64,000 nucleotides of DNA from Azospirillum brasilense (GTDB taxonomy: Bacteria > Pseudomonadota > Alphaproteobacteria > Azospirillales > Azospirillaceae): assembly GCF_007827795.1 (NCBI RefSeq), contig NZ_VITI01000001.1, forward strand, positions 248,001 to 312,000, read 5' to 3'. Below the pieces are notes generated by a model that saw nothing but the letters and a program-made list of their open reading frames with translations, did no database searches and was not told the origin of the DNA. This document shows positions 34,588 to 44,084 of this stretch, one piece after another (positions within the stretch are counted from its first letter, which is position 1; each line of letters starts with the position of its first letter). The position numbers and the translations under genes were made by a program.

Positions 34588-35408
34588 CGGCTTTTGTCCA
34601 TAATGCCCCCGCCCATTACGCGCGCGCGCTCGGCGGGATCGTCGGGCGCGAGGTGCTGCGCTTCGTCCACCAGCGGGAGCGCTTCCTGTCGGCCCTGGTT
34701 CGTCCGCTGCTCTGGCTGTTCGTCTTCGCGGCGGGCTTCCGCGCGGCGCTGGGCATCGCCATCACCCCGCCCTACGAGACCTACATTCCCTACGAGGTCT
34801 ACATCGTCCCCGGCCTTGCCGGGATGGTCCAGCTGTTCAACGGAATGCAGAGTTCGCTGTCGATGGTCTACGACCGCGAGATGGGCAGCATGCGGATGCT
34901 TCTGGTCAGCCCCCTGCCCCGCTGGTTCCTGCTGACGGCGAAGCTGCTGGCCGGGACGGTGGTGTCGATCCTCCAGGTCTATGCTTTCCTCGCCGTCGCC
35001 TGGGTCTACGGGGTGCAGGCGCCGCCGCTCGGCTATGTGACGGTGCTGCCGGCGCTGGTGGTCAGCGGGCTGATGCTGGGGGCGCTGGGGATGCTGCTGT
35101 CCTCGGCCATCCGGCAGCTGGAGAACTTCGCGGGCGTGATGAACTTCGTCATCTTCCCGACCTTCTTCCTGTCCACCGCGCTCTATCCGCTGTGGAAGAT
35201 GCAGGAGGCGGGGGAGCTTCTGTATCTTCTGTGCACCGTCAACCCCTTCAGCCAGGCGGTCGAGCTGATCCGCTTCGCGCTGTATCTGGATGTGAACCTT
35301 CCGGCGCTGGGCTGGACGGTGCTGGCGCTGGCGGTGTTCCTGGGCGGGGCGGTCTACGGCTACAACCCGGCGCGCGGGTTCCTGGCGCGCAAGGCGGGTG
35401 GGGAGTAG
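34584..35408 (+). CDS. PQQ-associated ABC-2 type permease
   Basis: A 274-residue membrane protein with six helices of the ABC-2 (drug/polysaccharide exporter) type. The segment MVYDREMGSMRMLLVSPLPRWFLLTAKLL and late NPFSQAVELIRFALY are characteristic. GTG at 34584 lies after GAAGGAGG and is coupled to the ATPase. It ends the rightward PQQ-ABC operon, and a C-rich palindromic repeat follows. Confidence 0.92.
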   Translation: MTAFVHNAPAHYARALGGIVGREVLRFVHQRERFLSALVRPLLWLFVFAAGFRAALGIAITPPYETYIPYEVYIVPGLAGMVQLFNGMQSSLSMVYDREMGSMRMLLVSPLPRWFLLTAKLLAGTVVSILQVYAFLAVAWVYGVQAPPLGYVTVLPALVVSGLMLGALGMLLSSAIRQLENFAGVMNFVIFPTFFLSTALYPLWKMQEAGELLYLLCTVNPFSQAVELIRFALYLDVNLPALGWTVLALAVFLGGAVYGYNPARGFLARKAGGE

Positions 35409-35432
35409 GTGGGGGGCAAGCGGTTGCGACGA

Positions 35433-35517
35433 GCCCCCACCCTAACCCTCCCCCGCTGACGCAGGGGAGGGAATCGCTCCTCCCCCTGCGAAGCGGGGGG
35501 AGGTCGGGAGGGGGGCC
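35433..35517. repeat. C-rich palindromic repeat, copy 4 (double unit)
   Basis: GCCCCCACCCTAACCCTCCC ... CGCAGGGGAGGG followed by an inverted second unit CTCCTCCCCCTGCGAAGCGG ... GGGAGGGGGGC. It lies between the convergent ABC-2 permease and hybrid kinase genes, where it could act as a two-way transcription stop. Confidence 0.85.
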
Positions 35518-35541
35518 CGTCGCCACCACTCCCCAGGAAAG

Positions 35542-38259
35542 CTACCCCAGCAACCCCGTCATCACCGCCCGCAGCTGCGCCGGCCGCACCGGCTTGTTCA
35601 GCACGTGGCAGCCCTTGGCCTGCGCCTCCTCCACCACCTCGGCGGTGCGGTTGGCTGTGATCAGGACGGACGGCAGGTCCGCCCCGCAGCGCTCACGCAC
35701 CCGCGCGATCTCGGTGAAGCCGATCACCCCGTCGTCCAGGTGATAGTCGGCGAACAGCACGTCCGGCGCCACCGCCCCCAAGCCGGCCAGCGCCTCGTCG
35801 CCCGACGCCGCGGTGGCGACGCTGCACCCCCAGCCCTCCAGCAACGCGCGCATCCCGGCCAGCACCGCCGGTTCGTTGTCGATCACCAGCACCCGCGTGC
35901 CGGCCAGCCGGTTCGAGGCGGTCTGCACCGGCGCCTCCAGCGCGCGCACCGGGCGGGCGTAGCGCCCGAAGGGCACCGTCACCGCGAAGACCGACCCCCG
36001 CCCCGGCTGCGACCGCACGGTGATGGGGTGGTCGAGCATCCGCGCCACCCGCTCCACGATGGCGAGGCCGAGGCCCATGCCGCGCACCCGCTCGTTGGCG
36101 CAGGGCGTGTCGAGGCGGCGGAACTCCTGGAATATCTCGCCCAGCTTGTCGGCGGGCACGCCGGGACCGGTGTCCCACACCTCGATCCGCAAGCCCTCGC
36201 GCGTCCGCCGGCAGCCGACCAGCACGCGCCCGGCCCCGCCCCGCGCGCCCCTCTTCGCCTGGGTGTAGCGCAGGGCGTTGGACAGGAAATTCTGCAAAAT
36301 CCGGCGCAGCAGACGGATGTCGCTGCGCACCACGGCGTGGCTGGGAACGACGCAGAGGTCCAGCCCGCGCTCCTTCGCCACCGCCGCGTATTCGGTGGCC
36401 AGCGCGCCGAACAGGCTCTTGATGGGGAAATCGGCAACCTCCGGCCGCACCGCCCCGGCGTCCAGCTTGGAGATGTCCAGCAGGGCCGACAACAGATCCT
36501 CGACCGAGGCCAGGGCGACGTCGATGTTGTCGACCAGCCCGCGGTTGGGCTCCGGCTGCTCCAGGTCGCCCAGCGCCGAGACGAACAGCCGCGCCGCGTT
36601 CAGCGGTTGCAGAAGGTCGTGGCTGGCCGCCGCCAGGAAGCGCGTCTTGGACAGATTGGCCTGCTCCGCCTCCGCCTTGGCCAGCCGCAGCGCCTCCTCC
36701 GCCGCGATGCGCTCGGCGATCTCCTGCTGAAGTTGGCCGTTGAGGCGGGTCAGCTCGGCGGTGCGCTCGACGACGCGGCGCTCCAGGCTGTCCTTGGCGT
36801 CGGCCAGCGCCTCCGCCGCCATGCGCCGCTCGGTGATGTCGTGGATCAGGCCGAAATAGCCCAGCACCTCAGGCTTGCCACCGCCGCGCCGCTCGCCGAA
36901 ATGCGGGATGTAGGTGGCGACGGCGTAGCGCGGCGACCCGTTCTCGCCGGGCAGCTCCAGGTCAAAGGTGACCTCCTCGCCCGCCAGCGCCCGCAGCACG
37001 TAGGAGCGCCGCACTTCGTAATAAAGGTCGCCCAGCGCCGCCCACATGGGCTGGCCCTCGATCTCCTCGCGCTTGCGGTTGAACCAGCCCTCGTAGGCCT
37101 TGTTGACGAAGCGGAAGCGCTGCTCGGCGTCGACATAGGCGATCAGCGCCGGCACCGCGTCGGTGACCAGCCGGATGCGCTCCTCGCTGTCGCGCAGCGC
37201 CTGCTCGGCGCGCTTGCGCTCGGTGATGTCGGTGAAGGTCAGGACGAAGCCGCCGCCCGGCATCGGGTTGCGGCTGATCTCCAGAACCGTGCCGTCCAGC
37301 CAGGGCTGCTCGACGAGGCAACTCGGCATCATCAGCGCCTTCAACGACAGGCCACGATCGCCGAGCGCCGCGTGGTGCAGCACGAAGTCGGCGAAGCCCG
37401 CCCCGCGCTCCGCCACGTTGGCGGGCAGGCGCAGCAGGCCGGTGAAGCGCTCGTTCCAGGCGACCAGCCGCTGGTCGCGGTCGTACACCCCGACCCCCTG
37501 GGCGATGTTGTCCAGCGTCGCCTGCAAAAGCGCCGACTTCTCGGCCAGCTCGCGCTCGCGGCGGCGGGTCTCATGCTCCTTGATGTCGGTGATGTCGGTG
37601 TAGACGCCGACCACCCCGCCGTCGCGGGTCCGCCGCTCGTTGACCTGGACCCAGCGCCCGTCCGCCAGCCGGTAGACGTAGGGCCCCTTCAGCGCCCGGT
37701 GCTGGGCCAGCCGCTCCGACAGCCAGCGGTCGGGCCGCGGGTAGGCGTCGGCGATGGTGCGCGAGGAGGCCGCCAGCTCGGCGATCTCCTGGAAGCGGAT
37801 ACCCGGCAGGATGCGGTCGCGGATTTCCGGCCACAGGGCGAGATACTTGCTGTTGCACAGGACCAGCCGGTCGTCGCTGTCGAAGATGGCGAAGCCCTCG
37901 TTGACCGACTCGATGGCCTCCGACAGGCGGCCGCGCATGGTGTCGGCCAGCTCCTTGGCGCGGGCCAGCGCGCGGTGGCTGTCCTCCAGCTCGCGCAGGG
38001 CGCGCTCCAGTTCCAGCGTGCGTTCACGCACCTTCTGCTCCAGGACGATGGCGGTCTGGAACAGGGAGAAGGCGCCCCCCTGCACGTCCATCGACCGTTC
38101 CACCCGGTCCATCAGCACTTGGTTGATGCGGCGGAGCTTGGCGTTCTCGCGCTCCAGCGCCTCCAGCCGGCCGCGCTCGTCCGGTGAGGACGGAAGTGGG
38201 AGTGGCGATGGGTCGGCGGGTGGGCGGGACGGTTCCCGCCAGTCGAAGATGAGCGTCAT
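35542..38259 (-). CDS. Hybrid sensor histidine kinase, NahK/ErcS' type
   Basis: A 905-residue soluble hybrid kinase. In order: a coiled-coil start (about 25-95), three PAS domains (about 110-230, 240-350 and 370-490), HisKA with phospho-accepting H547 (FLAAASHDLLQPLNAARLF), an ATPase domain (LQNFLSNALRYTQ, VWDTGPGVP, GMGLGLAIV) and a C-terminal receiver (VLFADYHLDDG, VLNKPVRPAQL). This layout matches NahK/ErcS' of Pseudomonas, a kinase of the ethanol-oxidation control network that works with the FIST protein NosP. Here the FIST gene lies immediately upstream and overlaps it by four bases (ATGA), which supports the assignment. A partner histidine phosphotransfer protein is not in the window. 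Confidence 0.9.
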   Translation of the reverse strand: MTLIFDWREPSRPPADPSPLPLPSSPDERGRLEALERENAKLRRINQVLMDRVERSMDVQGGAFSLFQTAIVLEQKVRERTLELERALRELEDSHRALARAKELADTMRGRLSEAIESVNEGFAIFDSDDRLVLCNSKYLALWPEIRDRILPGIRFQEIAELAASSRTIADAYPRPDRWLSERLAQHRALKGPYVYRLADGRWVQVNERRTRDGGVVGVYTDITDIKEHETRRRERELAEKSALLQATLDNIAQGVGVYDRDQRLVAWNERFTGLLRLPANVAERGAGFADFVLHHAALGDRGLSLKALMMPSCLVEQPWLDGTVLEISRNPMPGGGFVLTFTDITERKRAEQALRDSEERIRLVTDAVPALIAYVDAEQRFRFVNKAYEGWFNRKREEIEGQPMWAALGDLYYEVRRSYVLRALAGEEVTFDLELPGENGSPRYAVATYIPHFGERRGGGKPEVLGYFGLIHDITERRMAAEALADAKDSLERRVVERTAELTRLNGQLQQEIAERIAAEEALRLAKAEAEQANLSKTRFLAAASHDLLQPLNAARLFVSALGDLEQPEPNRGLVDNIDVALASVEDLLSALLDISKLDAGAVRPEVADFPIKSLFGALATEYAAVAKERGLDLCVVPSHAVVRSDIRLLRRILQNFLSNALRYTQAKRGARGGAGRVLVGCRRTREGLRIEVWDTGPGVPADKLGEIFQEFRRLDTPCANERVRGMGLGLAIVERVARMLDHPITVRSQPGRGSVFAVTVPFGRYARPVRALEAPVQTASNRLAGTRVLVIDNEPAVLAGMRALLEGWGCSVATAASGDEALAGLGAVAPDVLFADYHLDDGVIGFTEIARVRERCGADLPSVLITANRTAEVVEEAQAKGCHVLNKPVRPAQLRAVMTGLLG

Positions 38260-39533
38260 CGCGCACCTATCGCGACACCGGTGAAGGTCTGGTTGACGTG
38301 CATGGCGTTGTACTGCTCGCCGTAGGCGCAGAAGCCGATGACGTTGTGCCGCGCCAGCGCCGCCGACATGACGTGCTTGAGCTGCCGCTGCTCCAGCTCC
38401 AGCCGGCGCAGGATGCAGTCGCAGCCGAGCACGAGGTCCGGCGGCCCGCCGACCTCCGCGGCCAGCTTGCGCATCATCTCCTCCAGGTTCTCCACCGGGT
38501 CGACGCCGCGGGCGACGGTCAGCACGATCCCCTCGTCGATGGCGCAGTAGAAGGTCAGGCTCTCGTCGTCGTTGACCTTCTGGATGGAGCGGACATGGTA
38601 CTCGCCCCCCACCCGCACGACGACGGGATAGGCGGCGAAGATCAGGGGGGTCAGCGGCTCCCCCTCCAGCCCGACCATGCGGGCGTATTCGCGGCCCGCC
38701 GGCTCGGCGTTGATCTCGGTGACGATGCGGCGCTGCGGGTCGGCGCCGGTCACCACCATCTTGGCGTCGGACGCCACGAAATGCTCGGTCCGGAAGACGA
38801 CGAAGCGCCGCGCGGTGGTGACCAGCATCAGAACGGCGGCATTGGTGTGGAACCGCCCCTCGTGCAGGACGAAGGTGCGCTCGAAGCGCAGCTCGTCCCC
38901 GGCGGAACCGCCGAACAGCGGGATGTCCATCAGCACGCTGTGCAGCGCGCTGACCACCATCTCCTCTGCCCGCGACATGCCGTCGATCATCAGGAAGGCA
39001 AAGCTGCCATGGTCGGGAAAGGCGTCGGCACGGGCGGCCAGGGCGACGTCGCGCTGCTCCATCAGGCTGCGCAGGACGCGCGGCGCCTCGGCGATGGAAA
39101 AGCGGTCGAGGTCGTCGATGCGCTGGGTGGCGATGGTGAAGTCGGCGCGCGGAAAGCCGATCCCGACCAGCGACCCGGCGGCGTAGCCGAAGGGCGTGAT
39201 CTCCCCCGCCGTGGTGCAGCCGACCACCGGCACCGGCCCGAACAGCTCGGCCAGCGCCGCCGCCAGCTCCGCCTGGTCATAGTGGGCGGAGCAGAAGACC
39301 AACACCATCTCCAGCTCCGCCGCGGCGGCGGGGTCCGGTCCGCACAACCCGTCAAAGAGTTCCCGCGCGGCGGCTCGGGCGTCCTCCGCCATGGAGACAG
39401 CCCGCGGCAGGGACGGGCTGGACGCGGGAGGGCCGGGCAAAGAGGCGCTGGGCGAAGCATCGGAGAGGAGAGCGTCCGAGGCCGGTTGGCTGGTCACAAT
39501 GCGGGTCCCGAAAAGCAACGGCATGGCATCCAT
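38256..39533 (-). CDS. FIST-domain sensor protein (NosP-like)
   Basis: A 425-residue protein with FIST_N and FIST_C domains. After a Ser/Ala/Pro-rich start of about 45 residues come LEMVLVFCSAHYDQAELAAAL, VPVVGCTTAGEITPFGYAAGSLVGIGFP and, in the C-terminal part, PDLVLGCDCILRRLELEQRQLKHVMSAAL and GFCAYGEQYNAMHVNQTFTGVAIG, all hallmark segments. In Pseudomonas and Vibrio such proteins (NosP) bind haem and NO and inhibit the neighbouring NahK-type kinase. The overlapping kinase gene supports that role here; haem binding itself is inferred. ATG 39533 was chosen; GTG 39536 or ATG 39524 are alternatives. Confidence 0.87.
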   Translation of the reverse strand: MDAMPLLFGTRIVTSQPASDALLSDASPSASLPGPPASSPSLPRAVSMAEDARAAARELFDGLCGPDPAAAAELEMVLVFCSAHYDQAELAAALAELFGPVPVVGCTTAGEITPFGYAAGSLVGIGFPRADFTIATQRIDDLDRFSIAEAPRVLRSLMEQRDVALAARADAFPDHGSFAFLMIDGMSRAEEMVVSALHSVLMDIPLFGGSAGDELRFERTFVLHEGRFHTNAAVLMLVTTARRFVVFRTEHFVASDAKMVVTGADPQRRIVTEINAEPAGREYARMVGLEGEPLTPLIFAAYPVVVRVGGEYHVRSIQKVNDDESLTFYCAIDEGIVLTVARGVDPVENLEEMMRKLAAEVGGPPDLVLGCDCILRRLELEQRQLKHVMSAALARHNVIGFCAYGEQYNAMHVNQTFTGVAIGAR

Positions 39534-39867
39534 CACCCCAAGCCGCCCCCCTATGCGCGGAACGCGGGTCGGGGACCGTGGGCGGATGACCTATAGGTTA
39601 CTTCAGCGCCGCCCGCCGGGCAAAGCCGGCGCGGGGGTGCGGGCATGCGACCATGGTCTAAGGTCCGTGGTCTGAGGTCCGGCGCGGGACTGTTTCCCAC
39701 GCCACGAAAAAGGCGCCTTCCGCCGTCGCGGAAGGCGCCTGAGTTCGGTTCCATATGCACCGCCACGCGGGGGAGCCGGTCTGAACACGGATCAGACCGC
39801 CCGGCGGCCGTGCCGACTGGGAAAGTCCCAAAGTCGAATCCTGCATACCGCATTCCACAGAACGTCG
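39534..39867. other. Intergenic region between DUF779 gene and FIST gene
   Basis: This 334-bp gap holds the terminator of the DUF779 gene (39707-39740) and one orphan copy of the PQQ-regulon box, CCAAAGTCGAATC at 39828-39840, in plus orientation. No further gene is visible. Confidence 0.6.
39707..39740 (-). terminator. Intrinsic terminator of the ALDH/DUF779 unit
   Basis: AGGCGCCTTCCGC and GCGGAAGGCGCCT form a perfect 13-bp stem with a CGTC loop; on the minus strand the stem is followed by TTTTT. It lies about 130 bases beyond the DUF779 stop codon. Confidence 0.88.
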
Positions 39868-40251
39868 CTATGTCTTTTTCGTCATATCGCGTGGATCGGA
39901 ACGCAGCGCCTCCACCTCGCCATCGGAGAACAGGCGGGAGCGGGTGAGGAAGCGCACGCCCTCCGGCGCCTCCAGCGAGAAGCTGGCGCCGCGGCCCGGC
40001 ACCACGTCGATGATGAGTTGGGTGTGCGACCAGTATTCGAACTGCGCCGCCCCCATGTAGAAGGGACAGCCGCCGATCTCCCCCAGCCGGACGTCCTGCC
40101 CACCGGGGCGGAACTCCCCGTCCATGAAGCACATCGGCGCGCTGCCGTCGCAGCAGCCGCCGGACTGGTGGAAGAACAGCGGCCCGTAGAGCCCGCGCAG
40201 CTTTTCGATCAGTTCCAGGGCCGCCGGTGTGGCGACGACTCGTTCGACCAT
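39868..40251 (-). CDS. DUF779 domain protein (aldehyde dehydrogenase-associated)
   Basis: A 127-residue protein of the DUF779 family, which is regularly found next to aldehyde dehydrogenase genes. Conserved features visible are FHQSGGCCDGSAPMC near residue 28 and GCPFYMGAAQFEYWSHTQLIIDVVPGRGASFSLE near residue 61-95; several cysteines could bind metal. Its function is unknown. It follows the aldehyde dehydrogenase on the same strand with a terminator-like hairpin in between, so it would be expressed at a lower level from the same promoter. Confidence 0.88.
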   Translation of the reverse strand: MVERVVATPAALELIEKLRGLYGPLFFHQSGGCCDGSAPMCFMDGEFRPGGQDVRLGEIGGCPFYMGAAQFEYWSHTQLIIDVVPGRGASFSLEAPEGVRFLTRSRLFSDGEVEALRSDPRDMTKKT

Positions 40252-40287
40252 GGGCGGATGCTCCCAGAAGGAATTCAGCCGGACAAG

Positions 40288-40319
40288 AAAAGGGCCGGAG
40301 GCCGAATGGCCGCCGGCCC
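40288..40319 (-). terminator. Hairpin with U run between ALDH and DUF779
   Basis: On the minus strand GGGCCGGCGGCC and GGCCTCCGGCCC pair around ATTC, followed by TTTTC. It is positioned 28 bases after the aldehyde dehydrogenase stop codon, so it likely ends most transcripts there. Confidence 0.75.
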
Positions 40320-40346
40320 AAGGTCATCAGGGAGGAGACAGGGAGG

Positions 40347-41867
<1,521 letters not shown>

Positions 41868-42010
41868 GGCGGTTTCCTCCCGAAGCGGATTGCCCGAACT
41901 GAATGTCGTGGAATGACGTTTGGCGGGTTGTGCGCCCTGTGTCCGTTCGTCCGATGATCGGTATCCGTCACAGCGCCCCGCCGTTATCGCGGTTTCGGGG
42001 AAGGCCGGTA

Positions 42011-42023
42011 AATTCGACTTTGG
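42011..42023 (-). promoter_or_regulatory. PQQ-regulon box 4 (CCAAAGTCGAATT, minus strand)
   Basis: One substitution from the consensus. It stands 143 bases before the aldehyde dehydrogenase GTG and 97 bases before the divergent wHTH gene, and could serve either. Confidence 0.6.
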
Positions 42024-42120
42024 TTGCAGACGCGCAGGCCCCCAGATTCGGGACCGACCATTGGACGGCAGATGATACCTTGGGCGGAGACCCTTCCGTT
42101 TCCCGGCGAGACCCCAGGAC

Positions 42121-42528
42121 ATGACGACCGACATCCGGCTGCGCTTCCTCCACCCCTCCGGCGCCATCGGCCCCGGAAAGGTGTCCCTGCTGGAGGAGAT
42201 CGACCGCACCGGCTCGATCTCCGCGGCGGCGCGGGCGCTCGGCATGTCCTTCCGCCGCGCGTGGTTCCTGGTGGAAACCATGAATTCCGCCTTCCGCGAG
42301 CCGGTGGTGCGGACCAACGTCGGCGGGCGGGAGGGCGGCGGGACCGGCCTGACCGCCTTCGGCCAGGAGGTGATCGCCCGCTACCGCCGCATGGAGGAGG
42401 AGGCCCGCCGCGCCGCCGCGCCACACCTCGCCTGGCTGGACGAGGCGCTGAAGCCGGAGGAGCCGTCTGAAAAAGGCGCGGAATCCAATGGTCCAAAGTC
42501 CAATGGCCCGGACTCCGACGATCCGTAA
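42121..42528 (+). CDS. ModE-type winged-helix regulator (DNA-binding domain only)
   Basis: A 135-residue protein with the N-terminal winged helix of ModE-like regulators: [39 protein letters not shown], then the wing [14 protein letters not shown]. There is no molybdate-binding (TOBE/MOP) domain; the last 30 residues are a Ser/Asn/Gly/Pro-rich tail ([15 protein letters not shown]) that contains the DNA of PQQ-regulon box 5. It lies divergent from the aldehyde dehydrogenase and directly before a cytochrome c gene, so it may act on either. Ligand unknown. ATG at 42121 follows CCAGGA. Confidence 0.85.
   Translation: MTTDIRLRFLHPSGAIGPGKVSLLEEIDRTGSISAAARALGMSFRRAWFLVETMNSAFREPVVRTNVGGREGGGTGLTAFGQEVIARYRRMEEEARRAAAPHLAWLDEALKPEEPSEKGAESNGPKSNGPDSDDP
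42493..42505 (+). promoter_or_regulatory. PQQ-regulon box 5 (CCAAAGTCCAATG)
   Basis: Twelve of thirteen positions match the box consensus. It overlaps the last codons of the wHTH regulator and lies 80 bases before the downstream cytochrome c ATG, in the same orientation as for the two other cytochrome genes. Confidence 0.65.
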
Positions 42529-42585
42529 AGTCTCCCTCGACGCCGCGACCTTCCGCCGCGGCGAAACGAAGGAGGCTTCCGACCC

Positions 42586-42981
42586 ATGCGCACCGCCGCC
42601 CGCACAGCCGCCCCTGTAGCCCTGGCTACCCTGATCCTTCTCGCCGCGGCGCCGCTTCCGGCCCTGGCCGACGGCGATCCGGCGAACGGCGAGAAGCTGT
42701 TCCGCCAGTGCAAGGCCTGCCACACGGTGGAGGCGGGCAAGAACCGCGTCGGCCCCACGCTGCACGCGCTGTTCGGACGCAAGGCCGGCACGGTGGAGAG
42801 CTTCGCCAACTACTCCGAGGGGCTGAAGGCGTCGGGCATCCAGTGGGACGCGGCGACGCTCGACCCCTATCTCGCCAACCCCAAGGCGGTCATTGCCGAC
42901 AGCCGCATGGCCTTCGCCGGGGTGGCGAAGCCGGAGGACCGGGCCGACCTGATCGCCTATCTGGAAGCCGCGTCGAAGTGA
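42586..42981 (+). CDS. Class I cytochrome c (131 aa), paralogue of the 20.9-kb gene
   Basis: A periplasmic cytochrome c with a signal peptide of about 28 residues, haem motif CKACH near residue 42 and distal Met in DSRMAFAGV near residue 107. GPTLHALFGRKAG and YSEGLKASGIQWD align directly with the cytochrome at 20873. ATG at 42586 is preceded by AAGGAGG. A PQQ-regulon box 80 bases upstream suggests use with the alcohol dehydrogenase. It follows the wHTH regulator by 57 bases. Confidence 0.93.
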   Translation: MRTAARTAAPVALATLILLAAAPLPALADGDPANGEKLFRQCKACHTVEAGKNRVGPTLHALFGRKAGTVESFANYSEGLKASGIQWDAATLDPYLANPKAVIADSRMAFAGVAKPEDRADLIAYLEAASK

Positions 42982-43054
42982 GCGTCAGCGGGACGGGAAC
43001 CGGGACGGCGCTGGCCTGTTGCCCGGTTTCCATTCCCGCAGCCGGAGAACGGCC

Positions 43055-43300
43055 ATGACCGACGACCACACCGGGCAGAAGAACGCCGAGCCCAAGGACA
43101 TCCGCAAGACCGACATCGAACCTCTCTGCGACGAGCAGAGCGGCGGCGGCGGGTCCAACCCGGACACCCGCTACCGCGGCATGCCCGGCGGCCATCCCGG
43201 CGGTTCCCGCGACGGCGACTGCGATCCGGTGTCGCGCGCCGACCCCGAGAAGGCGGAGCCGGACACCGCCGAATCCGGAAACAAGACCGCGGCCCGCTAG
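43055..43300 (+). CDS. Hypothetical hydrophilic protein (81 aa)
   Basis: A small, highly polar, Gly/Asp/Pro-rich protein (EPLCDEQSGGGGSNPDTRYRGMPGGHPGGSRDGDCDPVSR) with two isolated cysteines and no membrane or signal segment. It looks intrinsically disordered. ATG at 43055 has CCGGAGAAC before it, which supports expression. No family is recognised. Confidence 0.65.
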   Translation: MTDDHTGQKNAEPKDIRKTDIEPLCDEQSGGGGSNPDTRYRGMPGGHPGGSRDGDCDPVSRADPEKAEPDTAESGNKTAAR

Positions 43301-43409
43301 GCCGATGGCTTAGCCTTTCCGGGGCCGCCCCGAATTGGTCGTAGCCGCTGGCCCGGTCCCCCGCTAAAACAGGGGCTCCCTCACCGGCACAACACGGGCT
43401 GCGACCGGC

Positions 43410-43988
43410 ATGCTGAAGCGCCTTTACGACTGGACGATGGCCAAGGCGGCCTCGAAGAACGCCACCACCTGGCTGGCGGGGGTTTCCTTCGCGGAAAGCT
43501 CCTTCTTCCCGATCCCGCCGGACATCCTGATGGTGCCGATGGTGCTCGCCAACCGGCAGGCGGCGTGGCGGATCGCGACGATCTGCACGCTGGCCTCGGT
43601 GGTGGGCGGCATCGCCGGCTACATGATCGGCTACTTCCTGTACGAGGCCATCGGCAAGGCGGTCATCGATTTCTACCACCTCGAAGCCCAGTTCGAGACG
43701 CTGCGCCATACCTTCGTCGAATACGGCGCGGAGATTCTCATCATCAAGGGCATGACGCCCATCCCCTACAAGCTGCTGACCATCACCGCGGGTGTCGCGA
43801 AGCTGAACATCTGGGTGTTCATCGGCGCCTCGATCCTGTCGCGGGCCATCCGCTTCTATCTGGTCGCCGCCCTGCTCTACTGGTTCGGGGAGCCGGTGCG
43901 CGCCTTCATCGAGAAGCGGCTGACGCTGGTCACCACCGCCTTCGCCGTCGCGCTGATCGGCGGCTTCCTGGCGATCAAGCTGATCTGA
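43410..43988 (+). CDS. YqaA/DedA-like SNARE-associated membrane protein
   Basis: A 192-residue inner-membrane protein of the VTT/DedA superfamily, closest to the YqaA type. FAESSFFPIPPDILMVPMVLANRQ near residue 28 is the re-entrant loop motif, and GMTPIPYKLLTITAGVAKLN near residue 115 is the second half-repeat. Relatives are thought to move lipids or drive membrane homeostasis. ATG at 43410; it is monocistronic, followed by a short triplicate TCCACCCCAAC repeat at 43989-44015. Confidence 0.87.
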   Translation: MLKRLYDWTMAKAASKNATTWLAGVSFAESSFFPIPPDILMVPMVLANRQAAWRIATICTLASVVGGIAGYMIGYFLYEAIGKAVIDFYHLEAQFETLRHTFVEYGAEILIIKGMTPIPYKLLTITAGVAKLNIWVFIGASILSRAIRFYLVAALLYWFGEPVRAFIEKRLTLVTTAFAVALIGGFLAIKLI

Positions 43989-44084
43989 TCCACCCCAACT
44001 CCACCCCAACTCCACCATGGCACCGCGACGCCGGACCGTCCTTTCCTGTTGATGCCGCAGTGAGGCATTGACGGGAGAGAACGG

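Noticed and set aside
43989..44015. TCCACCCCAAC tandem repeats as a CRISPR-like array
   Set aside because: Repeats are 11 bases, directly adjacent and without spacers.
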